Source of the DNA: Verrucomicrobiota bacterium
Lineage (GTDB): Bacteria > Verrucomicrobiota > Lentisphaeria > Oligosphaerales > Oligosphaeraceae
Assembly: GCA_019136135.1 (NCBI GenBank)
Contig: JAGVUR010000002.1
Location: 1-46,198, forward strand
DNA: 46,198 nt
Direction of reading: 5' to 3'
The notes beneath the pieces are model-generated. The model saw only the letters and a program-made list of their open reading frames with translations. It made no database searches and was not told where the DNA came from. Shown piece after piece: positions 33,524-41,887 of this stretch; position 1 is the first letter of the stretch; each line of letters opens with the position of its first letter. Position numbers and translations under genes: made by a program.

Positions 33524-34005
33524 TCACTCTTGCCTCCATCAGGACTGTTCTGCGAGGGTAGCTTGTGGATTTCGTCAATGAACGCCTCCGCATCCTTGAA
33601 ATGCCGATAGACGGACGCGAAGCGTACGTACGCCACCTCATCAACAGCCTTCAGCTCATCCATCATCAGTTCGCCGATGGCCTTGGACTGGATTTCCCCG
33701 TTGTCGTCCTGAAGTTCGGACACCTTGAATGTCACGTTGGCGACCATGCGGTCGATCACTTCCTGGGAAATATTCCGTTTCCAGCACGCTTGCTTCAAGC
33801 CGAACAGCAATTTTTCCGGCTTGTAGTCCTCTCGCCTGCCATCCTTCTTGATCACCACCGTCTCGGCGGGAATGATCGTTTCGTACGTCGTAAATCGAAA
33901 GTTGCACGCAAGGCACAGACGGCGGCGGCGCACCGTGTCCGCTTCACGGGACATTCGAGTCTCAATCACCTTGTCTTCGTCTTTTCCACATTTTGGACAA
34001 CGCAT
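33520..34005 (-). CDS. nrdR: transcriptional repressor NrdR
   Basis: A 161-residue NrdR, repressor of ribonucleotide reductase genes. The zinc ribbon has C3, C6, C31 and C34 (MRCPKCG, LCLACNFRFTTYE), followed by the ATP-cone (VVIKKDGRREDY to the YVRFASVYRHFKD end), which senses ATP/dATP. The frame extends upstream to 34035, but the Met at 34005 gives the conserved MRCPKCG start and has GAGGAT upstream. It is 35 bases after the ymdB-like gene and overlaps the next gene by four bases. No ribonucleotide reductase gene lies in the window. Confidence 0.95.
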   Translation of the reverse strand: MRCPKCGKDEDKVIETRMSREADTVRRRRLCLACNFRFTTYETIIPAETVVIKKDGRREDYKPEKLLFGLKQACWKRNISQEVIDRMVANVTFKVSELQDDNGEIQSKAIGELMMDELKAVDEVAYVRFASVYRHFKDAEAFIDEIHKLPSQNSPDGGKSE

Positions 34006-34040
34006 TTCAATTATCCTCTTCGATTTCGCGTGCAATACAA

Positions 34041-34835
34041 CTACGCCGACTTACGGCAATCCCGGGTGACTCGTTCGATTCCAACGGCTCGTCCCGTGGC
34101 GGCATCAAGCTCGACGACCGTTCCATGTAAGCGAATCCCGGCATCGTTCACCTCAAACCTCGCAGGCATCCCCGTCACAAAACGTTGCAGGACCGGCTCG
34201 ATCTCGCGACCAAGAACCGATTCACGGGCGCCAACCATCCCCACGTCACACTGGAACGCCGTTCCGCCCTTGAACACCTGCTCGTCCGCCGTCGCAACAT
34301 GGGTATGGGTTCCCAAGACAGCCGTGGCACGACCGCTCAGATACCGTCCCATCGCAATCTTCTCGCTGGTCGCCTCCGCATGGAAGTCAACCACGACAAC
34401 AGGTGTCACCGGCAGAAGCTCGCCCAAAATCCGGTCGGCAGCCGCAAACGGACAATCCGAAGGCTGAGCCATGAAGACGCGGCCAACCAACGAGACGACG
34501 CCAACCTTCACTCCGTTCGATGCCTCGAAAACGCCATGCCCGCGACCTGGCTGGGACGGCGAATAATTCGCAGGCCGAAGCACGTTCCCGATTGAATCGA
34601 TCTCGTCGGGAAACTCCTTCCGATCCCAAATATGGTCGCCTGATGTAAAAACGTCAACGCCGCTGTCCTCCAACTCCTGTAGGCACGACTTGGTAAATCC
34701 ACCGCCGCCAGCCATGTTCTCGCCGTTGGCAATGCAAAACTCGCATCGGTACTCCTGCAACAAACTGCGAACCAATTGGCGAACTGCCTGGCGACCGCCC
34801 TTCCCAACTATGTCACCAATAAACAATATCCGCAT
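34041..34835 (-). CDS. YmdB-family metallophosphoesterase (2',3'-cyclic nucleotide phosphodiesterase type)
   Basis: A 264-residue protein of the TIGR00282/YmdB family. The start at 34835 gives the conserved MRILFIGDIVG N-terminus and has AGGAAGAG just upstream; a longer frame to 34916 lacks support. Metal-binding residues are D8, E39-N40 (ANGENMAGG), D67-H68 (SGDHIWD), the VDFHAEATSEK histidine and GTHTHV. In B. subtilis YmdB is a phosphodiesterase that affects biofilm and motility decisions. In many genomes the gene sits near rny; here it is first of the run leading to nrdR. Confidence 0.92.
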   Translation of the reverse strand: MRILFIGDIVGKGGRQAVRQLVRSLLQEYRCEFCIANGENMAGGGGFTKSCLQELEDSGVDVFTSGDHIWDRKEFPDEIDSIGNVLRPANYSPSQPGRGHGVFEASNGVKVGVVSLVGRVFMAQPSDCPFAAADRILGELLPVTPVVVVDFHAEATSEKIAMGRYLSGRATAVLGTHTHVATADEQVFKGGTAFQCDVGMVGARESVLGREIEPVLQRFVTGMPARFEVNDAGIRLHGTVVELDAATGRAVGIERVTRDCRKSA

Positions 34836-35039
34836 CTTCTCTTCCTGAACCTTCTCAATTCCTTCTGATATTTGCCTGAATAAAAAGTGAAAACTCAGTA
34901 AGTAATATACACTCAAAATGACTAAAATGCTATCATTGGGGCAAATTTGAAGTATAGTAATTGATTTATCAGTTCCACATGCTTTCTCACGAAACCACGC
35001 CGTTCAACGGCGGTACCAACCTTCTTGGAGATTCCCCCA

Positions 35040-35738
35040 ATGGCAAGGAAAATTCCCCCCGGCTCGCCCAAGCGCGTCTTCAGGCAAGCCCCCCAGCACA
35101 TCTGGGACAGCAACCAACAGCAGAAATCCAAGTCGGAGATGACGCTGACCGAATTGAAGGAACTCTTTCCGAAGCAGACCTGGAAGCCAAGCACCCTGTT
35201 GATGCCCATACCGGCAGTGATGCTCTCCTGCGGAGGAGGAAAGTCGGATTTCGCCCCCAACATCATCACCGTCGCATGGGCGGGAATCGCCTGCTCCGAG
35301 CCAGCAATGCTCACCGTATCGATCAGGAAGGAGCGACATTCCTACGACATCATTTCCGCGACCAAGGAATTCGTCGTCAACATACCCTCCGCTTCACAGG
35401 CGAAAATCACCGACTGGTGCGGAATGAAATCGGGACGGGACGTGGACAAGTTCGCGGAAACCAGGCTCACGCCACTGCCGGCAACCCAGGTCAAGTGCCC
35501 GCTGATCGCCGATTGCCCCATCAACATTGAATGCAAGGTCGCAAGAGTCGTCCCGCTGGGGTCGCACGACCTGTTCATCGCGAAAATCCTCGCCGTCAAC
35601 ATATCGCCGGAACTGCTGGACAAGCGGGGAAAACTCAACGTCGAACAAGCGGACCTCCTGGCTTACGCGCATTCCGAATACAGAACCCTGGGGAAAAAGA
35701 TCGGAACATTCGGATTTTCAGTCAGAAAACGAAAGTAA
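35040..35738 (+). CDS. flavin reductase-like (FMN-binding split-barrel) protein
   Basis: A 232-residue protein of the flavin reductase/FlrD-like family. After a basic N-terminal extension of about 35 residues, the core starts at MTLTELKELFPK and shows ITVAWAGIACSEPAMLTVSIRKERHS (FMN-binding region), FVVNIPS, DWCGMKSGRDVDKF, ECKVARVVPLGSHDLFIAKI and the short C-terminal YRTLGKKIG that is usual in this family. Start 35040 has GGAG nine bases upstream; the internal Met at the core would lack proper spacing. It is transcribed away from ymdB-like, in a unit with no clear partner. Confidence 0.85.
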   Translation: MARKIPPGSPKRVFRQAPQHIWDSNQQQKSKSEMTLTELKELFPKQTWKPSTLLMPIPAVMLSCGGGKSDFAPNIITVAWAGIACSEPAMLTVSIRKERHSYDIISATKEFVVNIPSASQAKITDWCGMKSGRDVDKFAETRLTPLPATQVKCPLIADCPINIECKVARVVPLGSHDLFIAKILAVNISPELLDKRGKLNVEQADLLAYAHSEYRTLGKKIGTFGFSVRKRK

Positions 35739-35799
35739 CGCCATCAATTCCACCCGGGGCATTGGAAAATTCTCATTTTGCATTTAAGTTTCTATTTTC

Positions 35800-35819
35800 G
35801 CGGGATTTCAATGTCCCGC
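35800..35819 (+). other. hairpin in the leader of the oxidoreductase gene
   Basis: GCGGGA (35800-35805) and TCCCGC (35814-35819) form a six-base-pair stem with an eight-base loop, followed by TTTGTG. It lies 62 bases after the flavin reductase gene and 37 bases before the next start, so it may be a weak terminator of the former or a leader hairpin of the latter. Confidence 0.35.
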
Positions 35820-35856
35820 TTTGTGTCAAGGACCCAAATTTCAGGAGAAGAAGACT

Positions 35857-37035
35857 ATGGCATTAAGAGTAGGTGTTGTTGGTTGTCGGGGCATTGGCAC
35901 AACACACGCCACTGCACACAAGAACGACAAGTTGGCGGAGCTGGTTGCGGTATGCGACCTTGTCAAGTCGCGCGCTGACGAATTGGCCGCCAAGTTTCAA
36001 GTCAAGGCGTACTATTCGCTTGGCGACATGCTCGCCAACGAAGACCTGGACATCGTCGACGTCTGCACCGGCGGCCCCGAAAACGGCGGTTGGCACGGAG
36101 AACCCACCTTCCAGGCGCTCGAGGCAGGAAAGCACGTCCTCTGCGAAAAGCCAATCTCCAACGACGTGGAAGAAGCACGCGAAATGGTCAAGCTCGCAGC
36201 AAAGAAAGACCTCTACCTGGGCGTCAACCTCAACCACTATTTCACCCAGCCTGCCGACGAAGCGATGCAACTGATCAAGGACGGAAAGATCGGCGAAATC
36301 ATCTACTGCCATCTCCGCACCGGCTTCCCCGGTTCCGAATGGGCATACGCACGCACAGGCGGACCCAACATGGAAGGCTATCCCTACTTCCACGTCAAGG
36401 CGTTCCTCGCACACCCGTTCTCAATCATGCGCTACTTCTGCGGAAACGTCTGCCAGCTGCAGTCCTTCTTCAGCAAGCCTTCCTACAGAATCGCCACCGC
36501 AGACCCGATGGTCTCCGTCAACTCAATCCACATGAAGTTCGAAAACGGAGCAGTCGGATACATGTTCTCGTCACGCGGCGACACGACCAACTACTACGGC
36601 GGCTGGTGGTCGGTGGAAGTCGGCGGCACCAAGGGTACATTCGCCATTGAAAACTGCGTCGAAAAGCTCATCTACCAGCCTGCCCAAGGCAATCCCGACG
36701 TCGTTTCGCCAGTAGGACTCGGACTGGCTCCCGAACCGGTCATCACAGACTATGGCGTCAAGGACTTCGGCTCGACCTTCCCGAGACGCATCCACTGCTT
36801 CCTCGAAGACGTCACCAACAACGTGCCGAAGCACAAGCTCAGGGCTTCCGGACGCGACGCACTCGCAACGCTCGAATACACCTTCGCGGCAATCCAATCC
36901 TATGAAAACGGCGGAATCATGGTCCGTCCGCAACCCCTCCCGTTCATCAAGCCGGATCCCAACAACCTCACACTCCCCAAGGCCCCGGCCGCTCCTGCGG
37001 CCAACCAACCATCTACAGACGTCTCCGTCAAGTAA
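35857..37035 (+). CDS. Gfo/Idh/MocA-family oxidoreductase
   Basis: A 392-residue NAD(P)-dependent sugar or inositol dehydrogenase-type protein. The start at 35857 has AGGAGAAGAA upstream. The Rossmann domain opens with VGVVGCRGIGTTHA; the E97-K98-P99 motif (CEKPISN) is the family hallmark; NLNHYFTQPADEA and HVKAFLAHPFSIMRYFCG begin the C-terminal domain. The last ~20 residues form an Ala/Pro-rich tail (APAAPAANQ) that is unusual. It is followed by a TIM-barrel isomerase at 21 bases, a pairing typical of inositol- or sugar-converting operons. Confidence 0.9.
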   Translation: MALRVGVVGCRGIGTTHATAHKNDKLAELVAVCDLVKSRADELAAKFQVKAYYSLGDMLANEDLDIVDVCTGGPENGGWHGEPTFQALEAGKHVLCEKPISNDVEEAREMVKLAAKKDLYLGVNLNHYFTQPADEAMQLIKDGKIGEIIYCHLRTGFPGSEWAYARTGGPNMEGYPYFHVKAFLAHPFSIMRYFCGNVCQLQSFFSKPSYRIATADPMVSVNSIHMKFENGAVGYMFSSRGDTTNYYGGWWSVEVGGTKGTFAIENCVEKLIYQPAQGNPDVVSPVGLGLAPEPVITDYGVKDFGSTFPRRIHCFLEDVTNNVPKHKLRASGRDALATLEYTFAAIQSYENGGIMVRPQPLPFIKPDPNNLTLPKAPAAPAANQPSTDVSVK

Positions 37036-37055
37036 ATCAACACAGGGAAAACAAC

Positions 37056-37865
37056 ATGAAAATCGGAGTCAATTCAGTTTTGTTCGGGGCTTTCGACACC
37101 GAAACCGCATTCAAATGGGTCAAGACCTGCGGATACGACGCCATCGAAATCTCAGCAATCCACGGAATGAGCGAACACCTCGTACTCCAGGACAAAAGCT
37201 GGAAAAAGTACACCAACGCCATCAAGAAGCTGATCAAGCAATACGAGCTCCCGGTACAGGCCATTGAACAACCTTCCCAAGATCCAAAAATCATGGAAAA
37301 GGCATACAAGGCAGCCGTTGACATCGGATGCCCGATCGTCAACTGCGGACCTGGCGGAAAGAAGGATGACGAAGCATCGTTCCAGCAAACCGTTGACAGC
37401 CTCAAAAGACTCGCGGACATGGCAGCCAAGTACGGAGTCACGCTCTGCTGCAAGGCACACGTCGGAGCAGCAGTCTGGAATACCCCGACAACCCTCAAGC
37501 TCCTCGAAGCAATCGACCATCCGAACTTCGGGCTTGACATGGATCCCTCGCACATCTACCGCGCAGGCGAAAACCCAGTCGACGCAATCGCGGCAGTCAT
37601 CTCGCGAATCAAGCACGTGCATATCCGCGACTGCAAGGGACGCCAGCAGAATCCAGGCCTCCCGCACAACCAGGCCAATGGCAGGGGCGACATCGACCTC
37701 CTCGGATACATCAGAGTCCTGCGCAAGTACGACTACCAGGGACCGATCGACCTTGAAGTGATCGGAACCAAGGCCAACAACTACGACCTCCCCTCCTGCG
37801 TCGCAATCGCAGCGGAAACCAAGGGACACCTGACCGCAAGCCTCCAAGCAGTTGGAGCGCGCTAA
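37056..37865 (+). CDS. sugar phosphate isomerase/epimerase family TIM barrel
   Basis: A 269-residue xylose-isomerase-like TIM barrel with start site GGGAAAA. The metal-site pattern differs from its paralogues: the usual Glu of strand 5 is replaced by a K133-x-H135 (CCKAHVG) arrangement; D161, D163 and H166 (LDMDPSHIYRAG), H189 and D192 (HVHIRDCKG) and E234 (DLEVIG) follow. It is translationally near to the Gfo/Idh/MocA gene upstream, so the pair likely carry out successive redox and isomerisation steps on one sugar or cyclitol. Confidence 0.82.
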   Translation: MKIGVNSVLFGAFDTETAFKWVKTCGYDAIEISAIHGMSEHLVLQDKSWKKYTNAIKKLIKQYELPVQAIEQPSQDPKIMEKAYKAAVDIGCPIVNCGPGGKKDDEASFQQTVDSLKRLADMAAKYGVTLCCKAHVGAAVWNTPTTLKLLEAIDHPNFGLDMDPSHIYRAGENPVDAIAAVISRIKHVHIRDCKGRQQNPGLPHNQANGRGDIDLLGYIRVLRKYDYQGPIDLEVIGTKANNYDLPSCVAIAAETKGHLTASLQAVGAR

Positions 37866-37904
37866 CAACATACTCCACGAACCCGCCACGACGTAAATTC
37901 CCTC

Positions 37905-39161
37905 ATGCAAACGCATAAGTATCCATTGCTCAAAACAGGCTTTTTAGGATTTTTGGGAACCCAGTTCCTGGGAGCCTTCAATGACAATGTCTTCAAGATG
38001 CTGGTCGTTTGCGCCGCGGCGGCAACGCTTCCTGCGGAGGCCAAGAAGGACTACATCCCTCTTGCCTCCGCGCTTTTCATCCTGCCATACCTGCTGTTCT
38101 CGGCTTTCGCGGGCTATCTTGCCGACCGCTACTCCAAGCGGACGGTGATGATCGTTACGAAGTTCGCCGAGATCGCCATCATGTGCGCCGGCGCCCTCCT
38201 CTTCTGGCGCCTCGCTGTCTATCCATTGCTTTTGGTCCTGTTCCTGATGGGAGCGCAAAGCGCGTTCTTTAGTCCTGCCAAGTATGGCTTCCTGCCCGAG
38301 ACACTACCCGAAAAGCATCTTTCAAGCGGCAATGGCGCGACCCAGCTGTTCACGTTCCTGGCCATCATCCTGGGCGGTTGGGCAGGCAGCGCAATGGCGG
38401 ACAAATGCGGCGGCAACTACCTTAAGCCCGCGCTGGTCACCATCGCCATCGCAATCGCCGGAACCCTCTCCAGCTTCGCCATCACGCGCACCAAGCCAGG
38501 CACGAGAAAAGCCAAGCCCTCCTTCGACCCACTCACCCCACACTGGAAAACCTTCCTCGAACTCAAGAAGGATCCCGTACTCCTCTACTGTTTACTCGGC
38601 AACACATACTTTTGGTTCCTGGGCGCCCTCTTCCAATCCAATATTCCGTTCATTGTCCAGGACGAATTAAAGCAGAGCGACACGATGATAGGCTATCTCC
38701 AGGCCGCAGTCGCCCTAGGGATCGGCATAGGTTCCGCCCTGGCGGGATATGCGTCCAAAGGCAGGATCGCCTATCGCTTCATCATACCCTCGGGAATTAT
38801 CCTGTCCGTGGCGTCTATCGCCTTTGGTTTCGCCGCTCATTCAACATGTCTTGTGTTTGTCCTGACCGCCTTGCTCGGCATCGCGGGGGGATTCTTCCAG
38901 ATTCCCCTTACCACTGCAATCCAGCACCGCAGCCCGCAGGACAAGCGAGGCAGGTACCTGGCGGCGGGAAATGCACTGGACTCCATCTCAATGCTGCTCT
39001 CTGCAGCCGTGCATTGGATCTTCCTGAAACCGCTCAGCCTCTCGCCTGCCAACGTCATCGTTGCATTGGGAGTCATAACCGCCATCGTCATCGCGGCAAT
39101 GTGGAAATTGATGCCCAAGGAAATCGACAGGCGCCTAAAACTCATTTCTTTACCTAAGTAA
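37905..39161 (+). CDS. LplT-like lysophospholipid transporter (MFS), stand-alone
   Basis: A 418-residue MFS protein of the LplT group, which flips lysophospholipids inward for re-acylation. Hallmarks are LGTQFLGAFNDNVFKMLV at the start, LADRYSKRTVMI between helices 2 and 3, and AFFSPAKYGFLPE. In many bacteria LplT is fused to, or beside, the Aas acyltransferase-synthetase; neither is found here, the protein ends after the twelfth helix. No good ribosome site precedes the ATG, but no other start fits. It separates the isomerase gene from the MalK-type ATPase gene. Confidence 0.85.
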   Translation: MQTHKYPLLKTGFLGFLGTQFLGAFNDNVFKMLVVCAAAATLPAEAKKDYIPLASALFILPYLLFSAFAGYLADRYSKRTVMIVTKFAEIAIMCAGALLFWRLAVYPLLLVLFLMGAQSAFFSPAKYGFLPETLPEKHLSSGNGATQLFTFLAIILGGWAGSAMADKCGGNYLKPALVTIAIAIAGTLSSFAITRTKPGTRKAKPSFDPLTPHWKTFLELKKDPVLLYCLLGNTYFWFLGALFQSNIPFIVQDELKQSDTMIGYLQAAVALGIGIGSALAGYASKGRIAYRFIIPSGIILSVASIAFGFAAHSTCLVFVLTALLGIAGGFFQIPLTTAIQHRSPQDKRGRYLAAGNALDSISMLLSAAVHWIFLKPLSLSPANVIVALGVITAIVIAAMWKLMPKEIDRRLKLISLPK

Positions 39162-39203
39162 CACAAAAAAATAACCTATCAACTCGACCCAGAGAAAAGC
39201 ATT

Positions 39204-40379
39204 ATGGCAAAAGTTACTCTTGAACACGTGGGCAAAATCTACCCCGGCAATGTACGGGCAGTCAAGGACTTCAATCTGGAAATCGAAGACGGCGAATTCA
39301 TCGTGCTGGTCGGACCTTCCGGATGCGGAAAGTCAACGACGCTCAGAATGGTCGCCGGACTGGAGGAAATCTCCGAAGGAATCGTGAAAATCGGCGACCG
39401 CGTGGTCAATGACGTCCTACCAAAAGACCGTGACATCGCAATGGTCTTCCAAAACTACGCACTCTACCCGGACAAGACAGTCTATGAAAACATGGCGTTC
39501 TGCCTCAGAATGAGAAAATACACGGGAACAGGCAGCCAGCAAGGGGGAATCCTGAAAAATTTTGTCAATTGGTTGGGAAACAGAAGGCAAAAAAACGAGG
39601 ATATTGACAGGCGAGTCAAGGAAGCGGCGGACATCCTGGGAATCAGGGATCTCCTGCGACGACGCCCAAAGGCACTCTCCGGTGGACAAAGGCAGCGAGT
39701 CGCAGTCGGAAGATGCATCGTCAGAAATCCTGCGGTTTTCCTCTTTGACGAACCGCTCTCCAACCTGGACGCCAAAATGAGAGTCCAGATGAGAACCGAA
39801 ATCTCAAGACTCCACAACAAACTCAGGACTACGATGATCTATGTCACGCACGACCAGACGGAAGCGATGACAATGGGTGACAGGATCGTCGTCATGAAGG
39901 ACGGAATCATCCAGCAAGTCGACTCTCCGTCGGAAATCTACGATTCGCCAAACAATGTTTTCATCGCGGGATTCATCGGAACTCCCCCAATGAACTTCTT
40001 TGAAATGGAAGTTCGCGAAGTCAACCAAAAAATGGTGATTTGCGACGAAGGCGGCACGATCAACCTCACTCTCCCCCCGGAATGGACCAGCCCCCTCCAG
40101 CCGTACATCGGGAAAAAAGTCACTTTTGGCCTGCGCCCCGAACATGTTGGTTCGCCTTCCGCCGAAGCACAATACAACCCACAGACCATTTCGGCAACTG
40201 TCGAAGTAATCGAGCCAATGGGTTCGGAAACCTATCTTTACATGAAGGTTGGTTCGGCGGGATTCGTCGCACGAGTCGATCCGCATCGCAAATGCGCCGT
40301 GGCAGACAAAATCGACCTGGCCGTGATGATAGACAAGGCTCACCTCTTCGACATTGAAACAACCAATCGTATCGTCTAA
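39204..40379 (+). CDS. MalK/UgpC-type ABC transporter ATPase
   Basis: A 391-residue ATPase of carbohydrate importers. Walker A is G37-P-S-G-C-G-K43-S-T, the Q-loop glutamine is Q82, the signature is LSGGQ 158-162, Walker B ends D181-E182, and the C-terminal third is the OB/TOBE regulatory domain (GLRPEHVG, YLYMKVG). Between helix MAFCLRMRK and IDRRVKEAA, about 25 additional residues (105-130, GSQQGGILKNFVNWLGNRRQ) are inserted where MalK has only a few. No permease or binding-protein gene is nearby, so it probably energises importers encoded elsewhere, as MsmX does in B. subtilis. Confidence 0.88.
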   Translation: MAKVTLEHVGKIYPGNVRAVKDFNLEIEDGEFIVLVGPSGCGKSTTLRMVAGLEEISEGIVKIGDRVVNDVLPKDRDIAMVFQNYALYPDKTVYENMAFCLRMRKYTGTGSQQGGILKNFVNWLGNRRQKNEDIDRRVKEAADILGIRDLLRRRPKALSGGQRQRVAVGRCIVRNPAVFLFDEPLSNLDAKMRVQMRTEISRLHNKLRTTMIYVTHDQTEAMTMGDRIVVMKDGIIQQVDSPSEIYDSPNNVFIAGFIGTPPMNFFEMEVREVNQKMVICDEGGTINLTLPPEWTSPLQPYIGKKVTFGLRPEHVGSPSAEAQYNPQTISATVEVIEPMGSETYLYMKVGSAGFVARVDPHRKCAVADKIDLAVMIDKAHLFDIETTNRIV

Positions 40380-40396
40380 CCATAAGGAGAACATCA

Positions 40397-41155
40397 ATGG
40401 CAACCAACATCCCAGTCGCTCTTGAAATGTATTCAGTACGGCATCAGTTCACTGAAAACCCGCTTGCCACCATGAAAGCCGTCAAGGAAATGGGCTATGA
40501 CGGAGTTGAATTCGCGGGCAAGCCGCAGTTCTGCCCCGAATTCTACGCCGCCCTCCTCAAGGAAACAGGACTCACCTGCTGCGGATGGCATACCCCTTGG
40601 GAACTCGTCCAGGAAAACACGCTGGCCGAAACGATCAGACTCAACAAATTGGTCAACAATCCAAGCATCATCGTGCCATGGCTCAATGCCAAAACACACC
40701 AGGACTGGAAAGATTTCGCACGGAAATTCAATGACTTGGCAGGCAAGCTGGCACTGGTCGGAATGAGAACGGGATATCATAACCATTCCCATGAATTCGA
40801 AGAACTCGACGGGAAAACCCCATGGGATACGTTCATGGGCAATACCGACAAGAAAGTCATCATGCAATTGGATACGGGAAATGCCCTGAAGGGCGGATGC
40901 GACCTGCTGGAAACACTCAACAAATACCCGGGAAGATGCCAGACAATCCATCTCAAGCCATATTCGAAGGATCCGGAAAAGGGATTCAAGCCCATCATCG
41001 GAGACGATGACTGCCCATGGAAGGAAATCTTCGAATTCTGCAAGGCAAAAGGCAATACCGAATGGTATATCATCGAGTACGAATGCCCGGAAATCCCCGC
41101 GCTCGAAGCCGTTAAGCTCTGCCTTGACGCAACGCGCAAGCTCCTTGCCGAATAA
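40397..41155 (+). CDS. sugar phosphate isomerase/epimerase family TIM barrel
   Basis: A 252-residue TIM barrel of the same superfamily as the genes at 7979, 13592 and 37056. H128 and H130 (GYHNHSHEF), D159 (QLDTGNAL), H185 (TIHLKPY) and E227 (YIIEYE) are likely metal or catalytic residues. The motif GYHNHSHEFE is characteristic of the subgroup that includes 3-keto-sugar-processing isomerases/epimerases. The ribosome site AAGGAGA is strong. It follows the MalK-type ATPase by 17 bases and is the last gene before the terminator at 41186-41219. Confidence 0.82.
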   Translation: MATNIPVALEMYSVRHQFTENPLATMKAVKEMGYDGVEFAGKPQFCPEFYAALLKETGLTCCGWHTPWELVQENTLAETIRLNKLVNNPSIIVPWLNAKTHQDWKDFARKFNDLAGKLALVGMRTGYHNHSHEFEELDGKTPWDTFMGNTDKKVIMQLDTGNALKGGCDLLETLNKYPGRCQTIHLKPYSKDPEKGFKPIIGDDDCPWKEIFEFCKAKGNTEWYIIEYECPEIPALEAVKLCLDATRKLLAE

Positions 41156-41185
41156 AATACCGGCTCAAATCGAATAACGACTCAA

Positions 41186-41219
41186 GGAAAGCCCCTACGA
41201 CCCCAGGGGCTTTCCTTTT
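41186..41219 (+). terminator. rho-independent terminator
   Basis: GGAAAGCCCCT (41186-41196) pairs with AGGGGCTTTCC (41205-41215), an 11-base-pair stem with an eight-base loop, followed by TTTTG and more T. It closes the plus-strand run that ends with the isomerase gene. The same stem may slow leftward transcription from the XRE-like gene. Confidence 0.9.
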
Positions 41220-41250
41220 GTTTTCCAGAAGCCTATTCAAGGGCATTTCT

Positions 41251-41781
41251 TCAATCCCGCCGCGCATTGATCAGCCTCTTAAGCGTTTCCAACGCCACAT
41301 CTTCCATCCTCTGCACCAATTGCTCACGAACATCGGGACGACGAGCACACAGCTTGTACGTGTTCTCCAACTGCTCCGTAAGCTGAAAGATCTGAGTCGG
41401 CAACAGCGTTCGAGTCTTGAATCGTTTCGACTCGATCTCCCCTTCCGCATGTTCGATCAGCGATATGTCAAACTCCCCCCTCAGAAAAGCCACCAATCGT
41501 CTCCGATAGCGCAAGGAACAGCTCCCGGTCACTCCCAGCTCCCACTTGCGAAGCGTCGACCAGTTCACACCCAGCTTTAGCGATAGCTCCTCGTAGGACA
41601 CTTGGAGTTGGCAACGTTTTGACAACAACATCGCTCTGATTTCAGGTGTAAGGATTCCATCCATCTCAAACGTATCCAATGCGTCAGGTTGCTCCGGGAT
41701 AGGCTTTGTCACAGGTGATTTCTTTGCCCTTGCAGATTCTAGTTTTGCTTTTTCAGATTTGTCATCCTGTTGTTTCTTCAT
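41251..41781 (-). CDS. helix-turn-helix (XRE-like) DNA-binding protein
   Basis: A 176-residue protein with a lysine-rich, probably disordered N-terminus (1-40), then an XRE-type helix-turn-helix at about 46-84 (MLLSKRCQLQVSYEELSLKL, GVNWSTLRKWELG) and a helical C-terminal half rich in Glu and Arg that may dimerise. In place of the usual recognition pair Q-x-x-[LV] the protein has WSTLRKWE, still typical of Xre. Ribosome site AAGGAG is strong. Its promoter candidate overlaps a dyad at 41829-41849, which suggests autoregulation. Target genes are unknown; the 968-residue secreted protein gene lies divergently. Confidence 0.8.
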   Translation of the reverse strand: MKKQQDDKSEKAKLESARAKKSPVTKPIPEQPDALDTFEMDGILTPEIRAMLLSKRCQLQVSYEELSLKLGVNWSTLRKWELGVTGSCSLRYRRRLVAFLRGEFDISLIEHAEGEIESKRFKTRTLLPTQIFQLTEQLENTYKLCARRPDVREQLVQRMEDVALETLKRLINARRD

Positions 41782-41828
41782 TGATCTTGCTCCTTCTTTT
41801 TGATTTGTCCAGCCTAGTCCTCATGGCA

Positions 41829-41849
41829 CGGCACTTCAGGAAAGTGCCG
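41829..41849. promoter_or_regulatory. dyad symmetry, candidate operator or 5'-leader hairpin
   Basis: CGGCACTT (41829-41836) and AAGTGCCG (41842-41849) are perfect inverted repeats separated by five bases. On the minus strand it begins about ten bases downstream of the -10 hexamer at 41860-41865, the position of a repressor site blocking the XRE-like gene. The GGCACTTnnnnnAAGTGCC pattern is strong for a dimeric helix-turn-helix protein. An mRNA hairpin is the alternative. Confidence 0.55.
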
Positions 41850-41859
41850 CACGGAGCCT

Positions 41860-41887
41860 ATTCTATTACACAAATCGAACCTTGCAA
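41860..41887 (-). promoter_or_regulatory. promoter of the XRE-like regulator gene
   Basis: On the minus strand TTGCAA (41887-41882) and TAGAAT (41865-41860) are 16 bases apart. The predicted transcript would start just before the dyad at 41829-41849 and carry a leader of about 70 bases. Confidence 0.5.
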
